Assembly: GCA_041584475.1 (NCBI GenBank)
Contig: JBFHDX010000047.1
Coordinates: 1-27,822 of the forward strand
DNA length: 27,822 bases
Direction: 5' to 3'
Source of the DNA: JBFHDX01 sp041584475
GTDB lineage: Bacteria; Pseudomonadota; Alphaproteobacteria; UBA8366; JADFVY01
This document shows, in pieces, positions 1 to 7,453 of this stretch. The notes below the pieces were generated by a model. It had not been told where the DNA came from. It saw nothing but the letters and a program-made list of their open reading frames with translations, and made no database searches. The position numbers and the translations under genes were made by a program. The stretch's first letter is position 1, and each line of letters starts with the position of its first letter.

Positions 1-2
1 AT

Positions 3-116
3 CAGGTCAATATCAGCGCGATGACCGGAATCTATCCGGAGCCCGGCGAGATCATCGTCGCGGTCCCGGGTGCGCGCGGTCGTATCGAGGTTCTGGGCAC
101 AATCCGAACGTACTGA
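3..116 (+). CDS. C-terminal end of an unidentified protein (partial)
   Basis: An open frame enters from the left edge and ends at TGA 114-116, giving 37 residues that finish in GTIRTY. Third positions are mostly G or C, as in the confident genes of this window, and a strong intrinsic terminator starts at the base after the stop. Both facts argue for a real gene end. The fragment is rich in Val, Ile and Gly (EIIVAVPGARG), suggesting beta strands, but it is too short to assign to a family. The product is unknown. Confidence 0.6.
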   Translation, partial: QVNISAMTGIYPEPGEIIVAVPGARGRIEVLGTIRTY

Positions 117-145
117 GCGCGCCCGTCGGCGCGCCGGTTTCTTTT
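117..145 (+). terminator. Intrinsic terminator of the left-edge gene
   Basis: A perfect 7-bp stem GCGCGCC (117-123) / GGCGCGC (128-134) with the four-base loop CGTC is followed within three bases by a T-rich run (TTTCTTTT, 138-145). It begins directly after the stop codon at 114-116, so it should end transcription of that gene and separate it from the kinase operon. Confidence 0.8.
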
Positions 146-243
146 CCGGTCGCGGTCCGCCGGGGCGGCCTCGCCCGACCGGACAGCGCTCGCTCGCCGC
201 AGCCGCAGGAGGTACGCTGGCCCCCCGGGGCGCGGGCGCCGAA

Positions 244-305
244 GCAGGCGTGGAGGCTAAGTCCCGCCGGTCGGCGCCTGCATCCGGCCGGACGCGCGGT
301 CCGGC
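244..305 (+). other. Tandem GC-rich hairpins, possible structured RNA or leader
   Basis: Two consecutive perfect 7-bp stems are visible: GCAGGCG (244-250) with CGCCTGC (275-281) around a 24-base loop, then GCCGGAC (287-293) with GTCCGGC (299-305) around GCGCG. A third, terminator-like hairpin follows at 312. I recognise no known riboswitch or sRNA family. High GC content makes chance hairpins common, so this is only a candidate. Confidence 0.25.
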
Positions 306-311
306 TCGTGG

Positions 312-337
312 TATCGCCGCAGCGATAATCTTTCTTT
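312..337 (+). terminator. Terminator-like hairpin after the tandem stems
   Basis: TATCGC (312-317) pairs with GCGATA (322-327) around the loop CGCA, and is followed by a T-rich run (TCTTTCTTT, 329-337). The stem is short and A/T-rich for a terminator, so it is weaker than the one at 117. If active it would end a short transcript begun after 145, or attenuate read-through into the kinase operon. Confidence 0.35.
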
Positions 338-593
338 AAGTGAAATCCGGTAAATCCGGAGGTTGTATTCAACAGCCGGAACCGGTCGCGTGCGCAAACC
401 CAGACATGGAACGCGAAGCGTTTTCGTCGACGCATCCGGTTCCGCTGCGCCGCCGCGCCGGTGTCTCGACGACGACGCCGTCGATACCGGCTGTGCGGCC
501 GTACGACCAACACGCACCGTCTCTGAAGGCGGTGTGTTGTCGTAGCCGTCTGGCTGCGCAACGACAATCACCGACGACCCGGCGAGGCATACC

Positions 594-3053
594 ATGCGCA
601 ACAGCAAGATACCGCTGCCGAAAGACGAAGCCGAACGGCTGCAGGCATTGAAAGACTATGAAATTCTCGACACGCCGGCAGAGGAGGCGTTCGACAGGAT
701 CACCCGCATCGCCAGCCGCGTGCTGCAGACGCCGATCAGCGTGATCTCCCTCGTTGACGCGAATCGGCAGTGGTTCAAGTCGCGACAGGGCCTCGACGCC
801 ACCGAAACGCCGCGCGAAATCGCGTTCTGTACGCACGCGATCCTGCAGGAAGAGGTCATGGTCGTCACGGATGCGACGCAGGATCCGCGCTTCAAGGACA
901 ACCCGCTGGTCACGGGCGATCCGAAGATCCGGTTTTACGCGGGGGCGCCGCTGCGGACCCGTCAGGGACACGGCATCGGCACTCTCTGCGCCATCGACCG
1001 TCGCCCCCGCGAGATCACGGCCGAGCAGTCCGAGCTCCTGCAGGATCTCGCGCAACTCGTCATCGACGAGATGGAGCTACGCCTGCAGGGGCAGCGGATG
1101 CTCGGAGAATTGCGGGCCAAGGAGGTCGCCCTTGCCGAACTCAAGTCGGCACATGCCCGCATCTTGGAGGAGTCGAACGAACGCAGGCGGGCCGAGGAAG
1201 CGCTCAACGACCGCGAGGCGCGGACACGCGTGATCGTCGACACGGTGCTCGAGGGAATCATCACGATCGACGACTCCGGTGTCATCGAGACGGTAAACCC
1301 CGCCGCCTGTCGCACCTTCGGCTACGAGTCGGACGAGGTCATCGGGAAGAACGTCAGCATGCTGATGCCGGAGCCGTTCCGCGGCGCCCACGACGGCTAC
1401 ATCCGCAACTACCTTGCCACCGGCAAGGCCAAGATCATCGGCATCGGCCGCGAGGTGCTCGGCCAACACAAAGACGGATCGACCTTCCCCATGGAGCTCT
1501 CCGTTGCGCCGATGACCGTCGCCGATCGCAAGATGTTCACCGGTGTCGTGCGCGACATCACCGAACGCAAGCGCATCGACGAGATGAAGAACGAATTCGT
1601 CTCCACGGTGAGCCACGAGCTGCGAACACCGCTGACTTCGATCAAAGGTTCGCTCGGCCTCCTGCGCGGCGGTCTGGTCGCGGACCTGCCCGACAAGGCA
1701 AAGCGGATGATCGATATCGCATATCAGAACAGCGATCGCCTGGTCCGCCTGATCAACGAAATCCTCGATGTCGAGAAGATCGAGGCCGGCATGATGAAAT
1801 ACGAGATCGTCCCGGTGAAAGCCGGAGAGCTGCTGGCCGTGGCGGTCGAGACGAACCGGGGATTCGGGGACGAGCATGGGGTATCGATCACGCTCGACGA
1901 GCCGCTCCCCGACGTCACCGTGAAGGCTGACCGGGACCGCATGATGCAGGTCCTCGCCAACCTGCTGTCCAATGCCATCAAATATTCCCCGGAAGGCGGC
2001 GCGGTCTCGGTTTCCGCGACGCTGAAAGATCAGGTGCTCCGCGTGTCCGTGGCCGATCGTGGCCCAGGCATTCCGGAGAAATTCCACGAGTCGCTGTTTG
2101 CCAAGTTCGCCCAGGCGGATTCGTCGGATACGCGCGAAAAGGGCGGTTCCGGGCTGGGTCTCGCGATCAGCAAGGCGATCGTCGAGCAGCATGGCGGCTC
2201 GATCGGATTCGAGACGGAGATCGGCAAGGGGACGACATTCCATTTCGACCTGCCCGTCTGGAAGCCGATGACCGGCGCCGAAAGCGCCGCGCCTGCATCC
2301 GCCGACGACCGGTCCGTCCGGCCGCGGATTCTCGTGTGCGAGCACGATCGCGACATCGCGACACTGATCGTGATGATGATCGAGCCCGGCGGGTTCGATT
2401 GCGACGTCGCCTACAGCGCAAGCGAAGCCAAGGAGATGCTGGCCGGCGGCCGTTACGCCGCGATGACTCTCGACCTCGGCCTGCCGGACCAGAACGGTCT
2501 GGCGCTGATTCGGGAGATTCGCGATACGGAACCGATGGGAGAATTGCCGATCATAATCGTCTCCGGAACGCCGGAAGCCGCCGCAGCGGACATGAGCCCG
2601 AACGCCCTGAACGGGGCGCTCAAGATCGCCGACTGGCTGCAGAAGCCGATCGACCAGGAGGCGCTGCGTCTCGCCGTACGGCGCGCCCTCAAGAACGATA
2701 CCCGGCACCGCCCGCGGATCCTGCATATCGAAGACGACGAGGATATCATCAGCGTCGTCTCGGTGCTCGTCGGCGGCATCGCCGACGTAACGCCGGCGGC
2801 GACCAAGAAGGAGGCGATACGCCTCATCCACGAGGAGCGGTTCGAACTCGTCATACTCGACCTCATGCTGCCCGACGGATCGGGCGAGGATTTGCTCTGC
2901 GAACTGCGGCGTTCGGCGAACAGCAAGATGCCGGTCATCGTGTTTTCCGCGCGCGAGCCTTCGACGCATCTCGCCGACAGGATCGCCGCCACGCTGGTCA
3001 AGTCGCGTGCCTCGAACGACGACCTTCTCGCGGTCGTCAAGTCCGCATTGTGA
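594..3053 (+). CDS. Hybrid sensor histidine kinase: GAF, FixL-like PAS, kinase core, two receivers
   Basis: An 819-residue soluble sensor kinase with no membrane segment. Order: GAF (about 8-165), short helical linker, PAS (about 208-322), HisKA with phospho-acceptor H341 in SHELRTP, HATPase_c (N-box NLLSNAIKY 456-464, G1 DRGPGI from 488, G2 GGSGLGL from 517), then two receivers. REC1 has D627 and K684; REC2 has D756 and an acidic pair at 714-715, with K803 followed by Ser rather than the usual Pro. The PAS carries AHDGYI with H266 and IIGIGR with R286. These align with heme ligand His200 and distal Arg220 of Bradyrhizobium FixL, keeping the same 20-residue spacing, so heme and oxygen sensing are plausible. 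GAF ligand unknown. ATG 594 begins the typical GAF lead-in; the ribosome site (GCGAGG) is weak. First gene of a three-gene phosphorelay operon. Confidence 0.93.
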   Translation: MRNSKIPLPKDEAERLQALKDYEILDTPAEEAFDRITRIASRVLQTPISVISLVDANRQWFKSRQGLDATETPREIAFCTHAILQEEVMVVTDATQDPRFKDNPLVTGDPKIRFYAGAPLRTRQGHGIGTLCAIDRRPREITAEQSELLQDLAQLVIDEMELRLQGQRMLGELRAKEVALAELKSAHARILEESNERRRAEEALNDREARTRVIVDTVLEGIITIDDSGVIETVNPAACRTFGYESDEVIGKNVSMLMPEPFRGAHDGYIRNYLATGKAKIIGIGREVLGQHKDGSTFPMELSVAPMTVADRKMFTGVVRDITERKRIDEMKNEFVSTVSHELRTPLTSIKGSLGLLRGGLVADLPDKAKRMIDIAYQNSDRLVRLINEILDVEKIEAGMMKYEIVPVKAGELLAVAVETNRGFGDEHGVSITLDEPLPDVTVKADRDRMMQVLANLLSNAIKYSPEGGAVSVSATLKDQVLRVSVADRGPGIPEKFHESLFAKFAQADSSDTREKGGSGLGLAISKAIVEQHGGSIGFETEIGKGTTFHFDLPVWKPMTGAESAAPASADDRSVRPRILVCEHDRDIATLIVMMIEPGGFDCDVAYSASEAKEMLAGGRYAAMTLDLGLPDQNGLALIREIRDTEPMGELPIIIVSGTPEAAAADMSPNALNGALKIADWLQKPIDQEALRLAVRRALKNDTRHRPRILHIEDDEDIISVVSVLVGGIADVTPAATKKEAIRLIHEERFELVILDLMLPDGSGEDLLCELRRSANSKMPVIVFSAREPSTHLADRIAATLVKSRASNDDLLAVVKSAL

Positions 3054-3111
3054 TGCTCGAGGACGATCCGCGAACCTGTCCCGCCGGTACCATGAAGATC
3101 AGGGGTGAACC

Positions 3112-3507
3112 ATGTCAGAGCCAGCATTGAACCGCATTCTTCACGTTGACGACGAAGCAGACATTCGAGAGGTGGCCAAACTGGCGCTCGAGGATGTCGG
3201 CGGTTTCACGGTCGAATCATGTTCCTCGGGTGCCGAGGCGATCGAGCGGGCAGCCGCGTTCGGTCCCGACATTATCCTTCTCGACGTCATGATGCCGGGT
3301 CAGAGCGGGCCAGAAGTACTCAAGTCGCTTCGGCGAATGCCCGAGACCGCCGAGACGCCCGTGGTCTTCATGACGGCCAAGGTTCAGGCACGGGAGATCG
3401 AGGCGTTGAAGCAGCTCGGCGCCATCGACGTGATCGAGAAACCGTTCGACCCGATGCAGGTGTCCGAACTCGTCAACGATATCTGGTCGCGTCGCAATGT
3501 TCGGTAG
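3112..3507 (+). CDS. Single-domain response regulator (CheY-like receiver)
   Basis: A 131-residue receiver with no output domain. The acidic pair is D13/D14, phospho-acceptor D58 (LLDVMMPG), switch Thr88 in FMTAK and K110 in EKPF, so all catalytic positions are present. A good ribosome site AGGGGTG (3101-3107) precedes ATG 3112. It sits 58 bases after the hybrid kinase and overlaps the next gene by 11 bases, so the three are probably co-transcribed. By analogy with other phosphorelays it may shuttle phosphate between the kinase and the Hpt protein, or act by protein contact. Its partner is inferred from position only. Confidence 0.9.
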   Translation: MSEPALNRILHVDDEADIREVAKLALEDVGGFTVESCSSGAEAIERAAAFGPDIILLDVMMPGQSGPEVLKSLRRMPETAETPVVFMTAKVQAREIEALKQLGAIDVIEKPFDPMQVSELVNDIWSRRNVR

Positions 3508-5194
3508 ACGGCCCTCGCCGGCCGAGAAGCTCGCGGCGCTGCGTGCCTCGTACGGCTCGGCTTTGCCCGGCAAGCTTGCCGAGTTGCAGGCCGCGGCCCA
3601 ACCCCTGTTCGATGCGAGTCCGGCGGAAGAAACCCGCGACGTGCTGGACAGCGTAAGAGGCCATGCGCACAAGCTCGCCGGTGGCGCCGCGACATTCGGT
3701 TACGGCGTCGTATCCGACACCGCCCGTGAACTCGAGAACGTCGTGACGTCGCTGATCGAGCAGGAAGAGCCGCCCGATTCGGCGAGCCGAACCACGATCC
3801 GGAAGCTCGTGACGGATCTCGCGGAAGCGGCGCGGCACGAGTGCAACCCGAGCGAAGGGTCAGGCACGTCTGGCAGTCAGGACCCGACTCCTGCGCCGGA
3901 TGGCGGTCTCGTGATTGTCGTGGCGTCGGAGGACGAGATCGGCAACGCGCTGGCAGACCGGGTCGAGGCGTCAGGCTTTGCCGTGCATCGTCTATCGGTT
4001 GATGCTGTAGTGCCGCAGCTCTTGACTGGGCCGGAGCCTCGGGCGATCGTCGTCCACTCGGCGCTGGCCGGTGCCCTCACGGCAGGCCGCAGCGCCGCCA
4101 ACGAGTGCCGCCGGCGATCGCGGGCCGATGTTCCTCTCATCTGCGTCGCGGAGACGGACGAATTCGAAAGCCGGATGCGCGCGGTTCGGGCGGGCGCGAG
4201 GGCCTACGTCACGGAACCTGTCGACGCATCTTCGCTCAAGCGCGCGATCGAGGACCTCTCCTCCGCGGCGCCCTTTGCGCCCTATCGCATCCTGATTGTC
4301 GAAGATGACGAGCAGCTGGCCGCGCAGTGTGCCGGCGCGTTCGACGGGCCGGGCTATGCGGTCCGCATTCTCTCGGACCCGCGAGAGTTGCCGGATCGGC
4401 TGGCGACCCGAGACACGGAGCTTATCGTGATGGACATGTCGGTGGCTGGCGCCAGCGGGCTCGATCTGGCGCGACTCGTCTGGCAATACGAGGAATTTCA
4501 GAAAATTCCGATAATTTTTCTGTCCCCCGGACCGGAATTCAATCGCCAAATCCTTTCCGTCGGGGTGAGCGACGACCTTTTCGTCCCGCGTCCGGTCGAC
4601 AGCCACGCGCTGTGCACGCGGGCATTGCGCCACCTTCGGTCATCGCGAGACGGTCGATACCCTCGCAGTCACCGCGACGTCGTCCGGGAACTTGATCGCA
4701 TCGCCAGCCTGCTGACACACGGTGGCGACAACCGATCCGGTGTCGGGGTCCAGCATGCGCGACCGTCCGACGGCCGCGCCGCGATCGCCGTCGCGCCCCG
4801 TGTCCTTGTCGTCGACGACGACCGACATATCGTCGATGCGATCGCCATCACGCTCGCGGCGCACGGGATCGAAGTCCTGCGGGCGTTCAACGGAGAACAG
4901 GGCTACAAGGTCGCACTGGGTGAACATCCCGACTTGATCATCAGCGACTACGCGATGCCGAATGGTTCCGGCGACCAGATGCTGCGTCGTCTGAAAGCCA
5001 CGGCCGACACGAAGGATATCCCGGTCGTGATCCTGACCGGACACACGCTTGACGGTCGCAAAGACTATGCGCTGGAACGCGAGATGTTGGGCCGGCTGGC
5101 GGCCGTGTCGTATCTCGCAAAGCCGATCGATTTCGCCGCTTTGGTCGCCGAGGTCGGGAGGATCCTGAATCTGGATGATTCAGCTTCGGCGTGA
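3497..5194 (+). CDS. Hpt phosphotransfer protein with three receiver domains
   Basis: 565 residues. An N-terminal Hpt domain (about 10-115) carries the phosphorylatable H58 in HAHKLAGG. Three receiver-like modules follow. The first (about 137-255) is degenerate: the Asp position reads VVHSA, so it should not be phosphorylated. The second (about 263-382) keeps the acidic cluster 269-271 and D313 but has Arg365 where Lys is usual (PRPVD). The third (about 434-556) is complete, with D440-D442, D484 and K542. There is no DNA-binding or enzymatic output domain. The ATG lies inside the preceding gene (11-base overlap), without a clear Shine-Dalgarno site, suggesting translational coupling. With the upstream kinase and receiver it forms a His-Asp-His-Asp relay; the final output is not encoded here. 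Confidence 0.88.
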   Translation: MFGRRPSPAEKLAALRASYGSALPGKLAELQAAAQPLFDASPAEETRDVLDSVRGHAHKLAGGAATFGYGVVSDTARELENVVTSLIEQEEPPDSASRTTIRKLVTDLAEAARHECNPSEGSGTSGSQDPTPAPDGGLVIVVASEDEIGNALADRVEASGFAVHRLSVDAVVPQLLTGPEPRAIVVHSALAGALTAGRSAANECRRRSRADVPLICVAETDEFESRMRAVRAGARAYVTEPVDASSLKRAIEDLSSAAPFAPYRILIVEDDEQLAAQCAGAFDGPGYAVRILSDPRELPDRLATRDTELIVMDMSVAGASGLDLARLVWQYEEFQKIPIIFLSPGPEFNRQILSVGVSDDLFVPRPVDSHALCTRALRHLRSSRDGRYPRSHRDVVRELDRIASLLTHGGDNRSGVGVQHARPSDGRAAIAVAPRVLVVDDDRHIVDAIAITLAAHGIEVLRAFNGEQGYKVALGEHPDLIISDYAMPNGSGDQMLRRLKATADTKDIPVVILTGHTLDGRKDYALEREMLGRLAAVSYLAKPIDFAALVAEVGRILNLDDSASA

Positions 5195-5264
5195 GTGATT
5201 CGCGTCGACCATACCGGGAGCGGTTGCGGTCAAGCAGGCTGCGATCACTGGCGGCGCATCGACG

Positions 5265-5987
5265 CTAACCGGCGATATCGACGGGCAGCCGGTAATAGCG
5301 GCCCGGATACTTCAGACGCACGGAGGTGACGACCTGAGGGCCGCGGCGCGTCCGCCGTTCGACGACGAACAGCGCGTCGCGCTCGGCGAGGCCCAACAGC
5401 GCCGCCTCGTTCGCGTCCGCGTTCGCGGCGTAGAGCATCTGCTCGGCTTCCGACCAGGGTACGCGGCGCAACAACCAGGCGTTCGGGCCCGTCTCCCAGA
5501 AACTCTCGGTCCGGGCATCCGGGACTGCCAGCAGATTGATCCAGCGTTCCTCCATCTGGAACGGCAAGTCGTTGGCATAGTGCAGGCAGCGAATGAACAA
5601 CGCATCCGTATAGACGGGGAGCTCGAGCCTCGTGCGCATCGTCTCGGGCGGAATCGCGACGCGGCGCTCGAGCAGCGCATAGCGGTACTCGGCGCCACGC
5701 GCCGCGACCTCCTGGTCGACACGCGAAATGCGGAACTGGGCCCCGCGGCCTTCACCGGGGGCGACGCGGGTGCCTGCGCGCCGCCGGCGCTCCAGCACAC
5801 CCTCCTCGGCGAGCTCGCGCATCGCCCGGTGCGCCGTGGCGCGGGCGCATCCGAACTCCGCCGCCAGCTCCTGCTCGCCGGGGACGAGTTCGCCCGGACG
5901 CAGGTCTCCGGCGCGGATCCGCGACAGGATCGCCTGCTTGATACGGGCATAGGTGGGCGCCCGCGCATCGCGCTCGACGTTGCGCAT
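5265..5987 (-). CDS. hutC: HutC, GntR-family repressor of histidine utilisation
   Basis: 240 residues: an N-terminal GntR winged helix-turn-helix (about 10-75, with PTYARIKQAIL and the RATAHRAMREL recognition region) and a C-terminal UTRA ligand domain (about 95-235). In the well-studied HutC proteins the UTRA domain binds urocanate, releasing the operator; this is family knowledge. ATG 5987 overlaps the hutF stop as TGATG, so the two genes are translationally coupled. A longer frame reaches 6092, but its extra 35 residues are low-quality sequence ahead of the conserved start. The putative operator at 7391-7404 lies upstream of hutF, so HutC should repress its own operon and the divergent hutIHGU genes. 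Confidence 0.92.
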   Translation of the reverse strand: MRNVERDARAPTYARIKQAILSRIRAGDLRPGELVPGEQELAAEFGCARATAHRAMRELAEEGVLERRRRAGTRVAPGEGRGAQFRISRVDQEVAARGAEYRYALLERRVAIPPETMRTRLELPVYTDALFIRCLHYANDLPFQMEERWINLLAVPDARTESFWETGPNAWLLRRVPWSEAEQMLYAANADANEAALLGLAERDALFVVERRTRRGPQVVTSVRLKYPGRYYRLPVDIAG

Positions 5988-7360
5988 CACATGTCGCCCA
6001 GCAGCTGCCCGAGCGCTGCCCGATAGCGTGCCTCGATCGGCGCCCGCCTTACATGGCGGCCGGCCTCGACCACCTTGCGGCCGGCAGCCCAAAGTTCAGT
6101 GACCAGCGAATCGTCGCCGCTGAACAGCCAGCCGTCGAGCAGCGCGTCCCCGTGCCGTCCGAACAGCGCCAGCGAGCCGGCGTCCAGCGCCGCCAGATCG
6201 GCCCAGAATCCTGGCCGGATCTCGCCGCTGTCGCGGCCCAGCGCGCGGGCCCCGCCGGCGGCGGCGACCCTGAACAGCCGGGCGCCGGTAGAGCCCGCGG
6301 CGCCGGCGAGCACGCAGCGTTCCCGGTCACGCAGCCGCTGTCCGTACTCGAGCAGCCGCAGCTCCTCCGCCAGCGCGACGCGCACGTTGGAATCGGAGCC
6401 GATGCCGAATTCGCCGCCGGCGGCGAGAAACCGGGCCGCATCGAAGATGCCGTCGCCGAGATTGGCCTCGGTCATGGGACAGAGGCCTGCCACCGCGCCC
6501 GTGCGCGCGACCGCCTCGATCTCGGCAGGGGACGCGTGGGTCGCGTGCACGAGGCACCAGCGGGCGTCGACCGGAACGTTGTCGAGAAGCCACGTCACGG
6601 GCCGCGCCCCGAGCCAGGCCTCGATCTCGTCAACTTCGCGCGTCTGCTCGGCGATATGGATGTGGATCGGCGCGCCGGTCCGCAACGAGACGGCCTCGCG
6701 GAGCAGCTGCGGCGTCACCGCGCGCAGCGAATGCGGTGCGACACCGAGCCGGGCGTCGTCCGAAAGACCGGCGATCGCGACCTCCGCCGCGTCGAGCAGC
6801 CGCGTATATCGCTCGATGTCGCAGCCGAAGCGCAGCTGTCCGTCGGCCAGTGGTTGGGCGTTCGGTCCGCCGTGCGCATAGAAGACGGGCAACAGCGTCA
6901 GGCCGATTCCCGTCTCTTCGGCCGCCGCGCAAATCCGCCGCGCGGTCTCGGCGACATCGGCGTAAGGCGTGCCGTCGCGCTGGTGATGCAGGTAATGGAA
7001 TTCGCCCACCGAGGCGTAGCCGGCTTCGAGCATCTCGACCTGTACCAGCGCCGTGACGGCCTCGATGTGATCGGGATCGAGTCGCTCGACGAATCGGTAC
7101 ATCAAATCCCGCCAGCTCCAGAAACTCTCCCGCCCCCGCGCCCGTACCTCGGCCAGACCCGCCATCGCGCGTTGGAACGCGTGGCTGTGCACATTCGCGA
7201 GTGCCGGCACCAGAACCCGGTCTTCGAGCGTCTCGTCGCCGGCACGTACCGGCGCGTTCGGCTCGACGGAGACGATTCGGCCGGTCTGGTCGAACGTCAC
7301 GCGCACGTCTTCGGCCCAGCGGTCGGGGAGAAGCGCACGCGGGGCGAAAAGCGTCGTCAT
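5987..7360 (-). CDS. hutF: Formimidoylglutamate deiminase (HutF)
   Basis: A 457-residue amidohydrolase that converts N-formimino-L-glutamate to N-formyl-L-glutamate plus ammonia, step four of the five-step histidine pathway. Metal-binding motifs are visible: HSH at 58-60, H235 in HIHIAEQ, H272/H275 in VHATH, and D323 in GSDSN. Length and motif spacing fit HutF rather than guanine or cytosine deaminase, and the hut context supports this. ATG 7360 has AAGG five bases upstream. It is first in the leftward hutF-hutC unit and diverges from hutI. Pairing with hutG (deformylase), rather than a one-step formiminoglutamase, defines the formate-releasing branch. Confidence 0.94.
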   Translation of the reverse strand: MTTLFAPRALLPDRWAEDVRVTFDQTGRIVSVEPNAPVRAGDETLEDRVLVPALANVHSHAFQRAMAGLAEVRARGRESFWSWRDLMYRFVERLDPDHIEAVTALVQVEMLEAGYASVGEFHYLHHQRDGTPYADVAETARRICAAAEETGIGLTLLPVFYAHGGPNAQPLADGQLRFGCDIERYTRLLDAAEVAIAGLSDDARLGVAPHSLRAVTPQLLREAVSLRTGAPIHIHIAEQTREVDEIEAWLGARPVTWLLDNVPVDARWCLVHATHASPAEIEAVARTGAVAGLCPMTEANLGDGIFDAARFLAAGGEFGIGSDSNVRVALAEELRLLEYGQRLRDRERCVLAGAAGSTGARLFRVAAAGGARALGRDSGEIRPGFWADLAALDAGSLALFGRHGDALLDGWLFSGDDSLVTELWAAGRKVVEAGRHVRRAPIEARYRAALGQLLGDM

Positions 7361-7374
7361 GGCGGCCTTTTTGA

Positions 7375-7402
7375 TTGGACAATAAGGTTATTTGTTTATA
7401 CA
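7375..7402 (+). promoter_or_regulatory. Putative sigma-70 promoter of hutIHGU
   Basis: TTGGAC (7375-7380) and TATACA (7397-7402) are 16 bases apart, back to back with the hutF promoter. Transcription would begin near 7409, leaving a leader of about 45 bases to the hutI ATG at 7454. The spacing and hexamers are less good than those of the opposite promoter. An 8-bp inverted repeat, TTGATTGG (7371-7378) / CCAATCAA (7416-7423), is centred on the operator. Confidence 0.45.
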
Positions 7403-7404
7403 AA
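7391..7404. promoter_or_regulatory. Putative HutC operator
   Basis: TTTGTTTATACAAA has inverted arms TTTGT/ACAAA and contains GTTTATAC (7394-7401), which fits the GT-N-TA-N-AC consensus described for HutC-subfamily GntR regulators. It is centred in the 93-base gap between divergent hutF and hutI and overlaps the -10 elements proposed for both directions, so bound HutC would block both promoters. Confidence 0.7.
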
Positions 7405-7423
7405 ATAGGCCGCGCCCAATCAA
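7395..7423 (-). promoter_or_regulatory. Putative sigma-70 promoter of hutF-hutC
   Basis: On the minus strand TTGATT (7423-7418) is followed after exactly 17 bases by TATAAA (7400-7395). Transcription would start near 7388, about 28 bases before the hutF ATG at 7360. The -10 lies inside the proposed HutC operator. Confidence 0.6.
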
Positions 7424-7453
7424 GGACCGTGTTGATCCGGGAACGCTGCCGGC

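Larger units (their letters stand above)
146..593. other. Non-coding stretch upstream of the kinase operon
   Basis: About 450 bases with no convincing gene: the open frames here are short, match no family and lack good ribosome sites. The first half (146-310) is very GC-rich and holds several hairpins. There is an A/T-richer patch near 325-372, with a direct repeat of AAATCCGG at 343-350 and 352-359 (9-base period, one helical side short of a full turn), which could be a regulator site. I found no convincing sigma-70 or ECF promoter, although the promoter of the kinase operon should lie somewhere in 330-593. Confidence 0.5.

Noticed and set aside
378..443. GGAAC motifs as possible EcfG-type stress promoters before the kinase operon
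   Set aside because: On neither strand is there a CGTT-like -10 at 16-17 bases from the GGAAC copies.
1077..2969. A 630-residue open frame on the minus strand across the first hybrid kinase
   Set aside because: It lies antisense to a gene with clear kinase motifs, resembles no family, and is rich in Arg, His and Asp, as expected of a shadow frame in high-GC coding DNA.
5195..5264. A terminator between the phosphorelay operon and hutC
   Set aside because: Only a long-range AGTGAT/ATCACT inverted repeat with a loop of about 40 bases is visible, without a T-run.
5988..6092. A longer start for hutC adding 35 residues
   Set aside because: The extra part lies inside hutF, has no homology-like features, and the TGATG overlap at 5985-5989 gives a normal-length HutC.
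6053..7408. A 451-residue plus-strand open frame opposite hutF
   Set aside because: It runs through the hut control region, and hutF on the other strand has the full metal-binding motif set.
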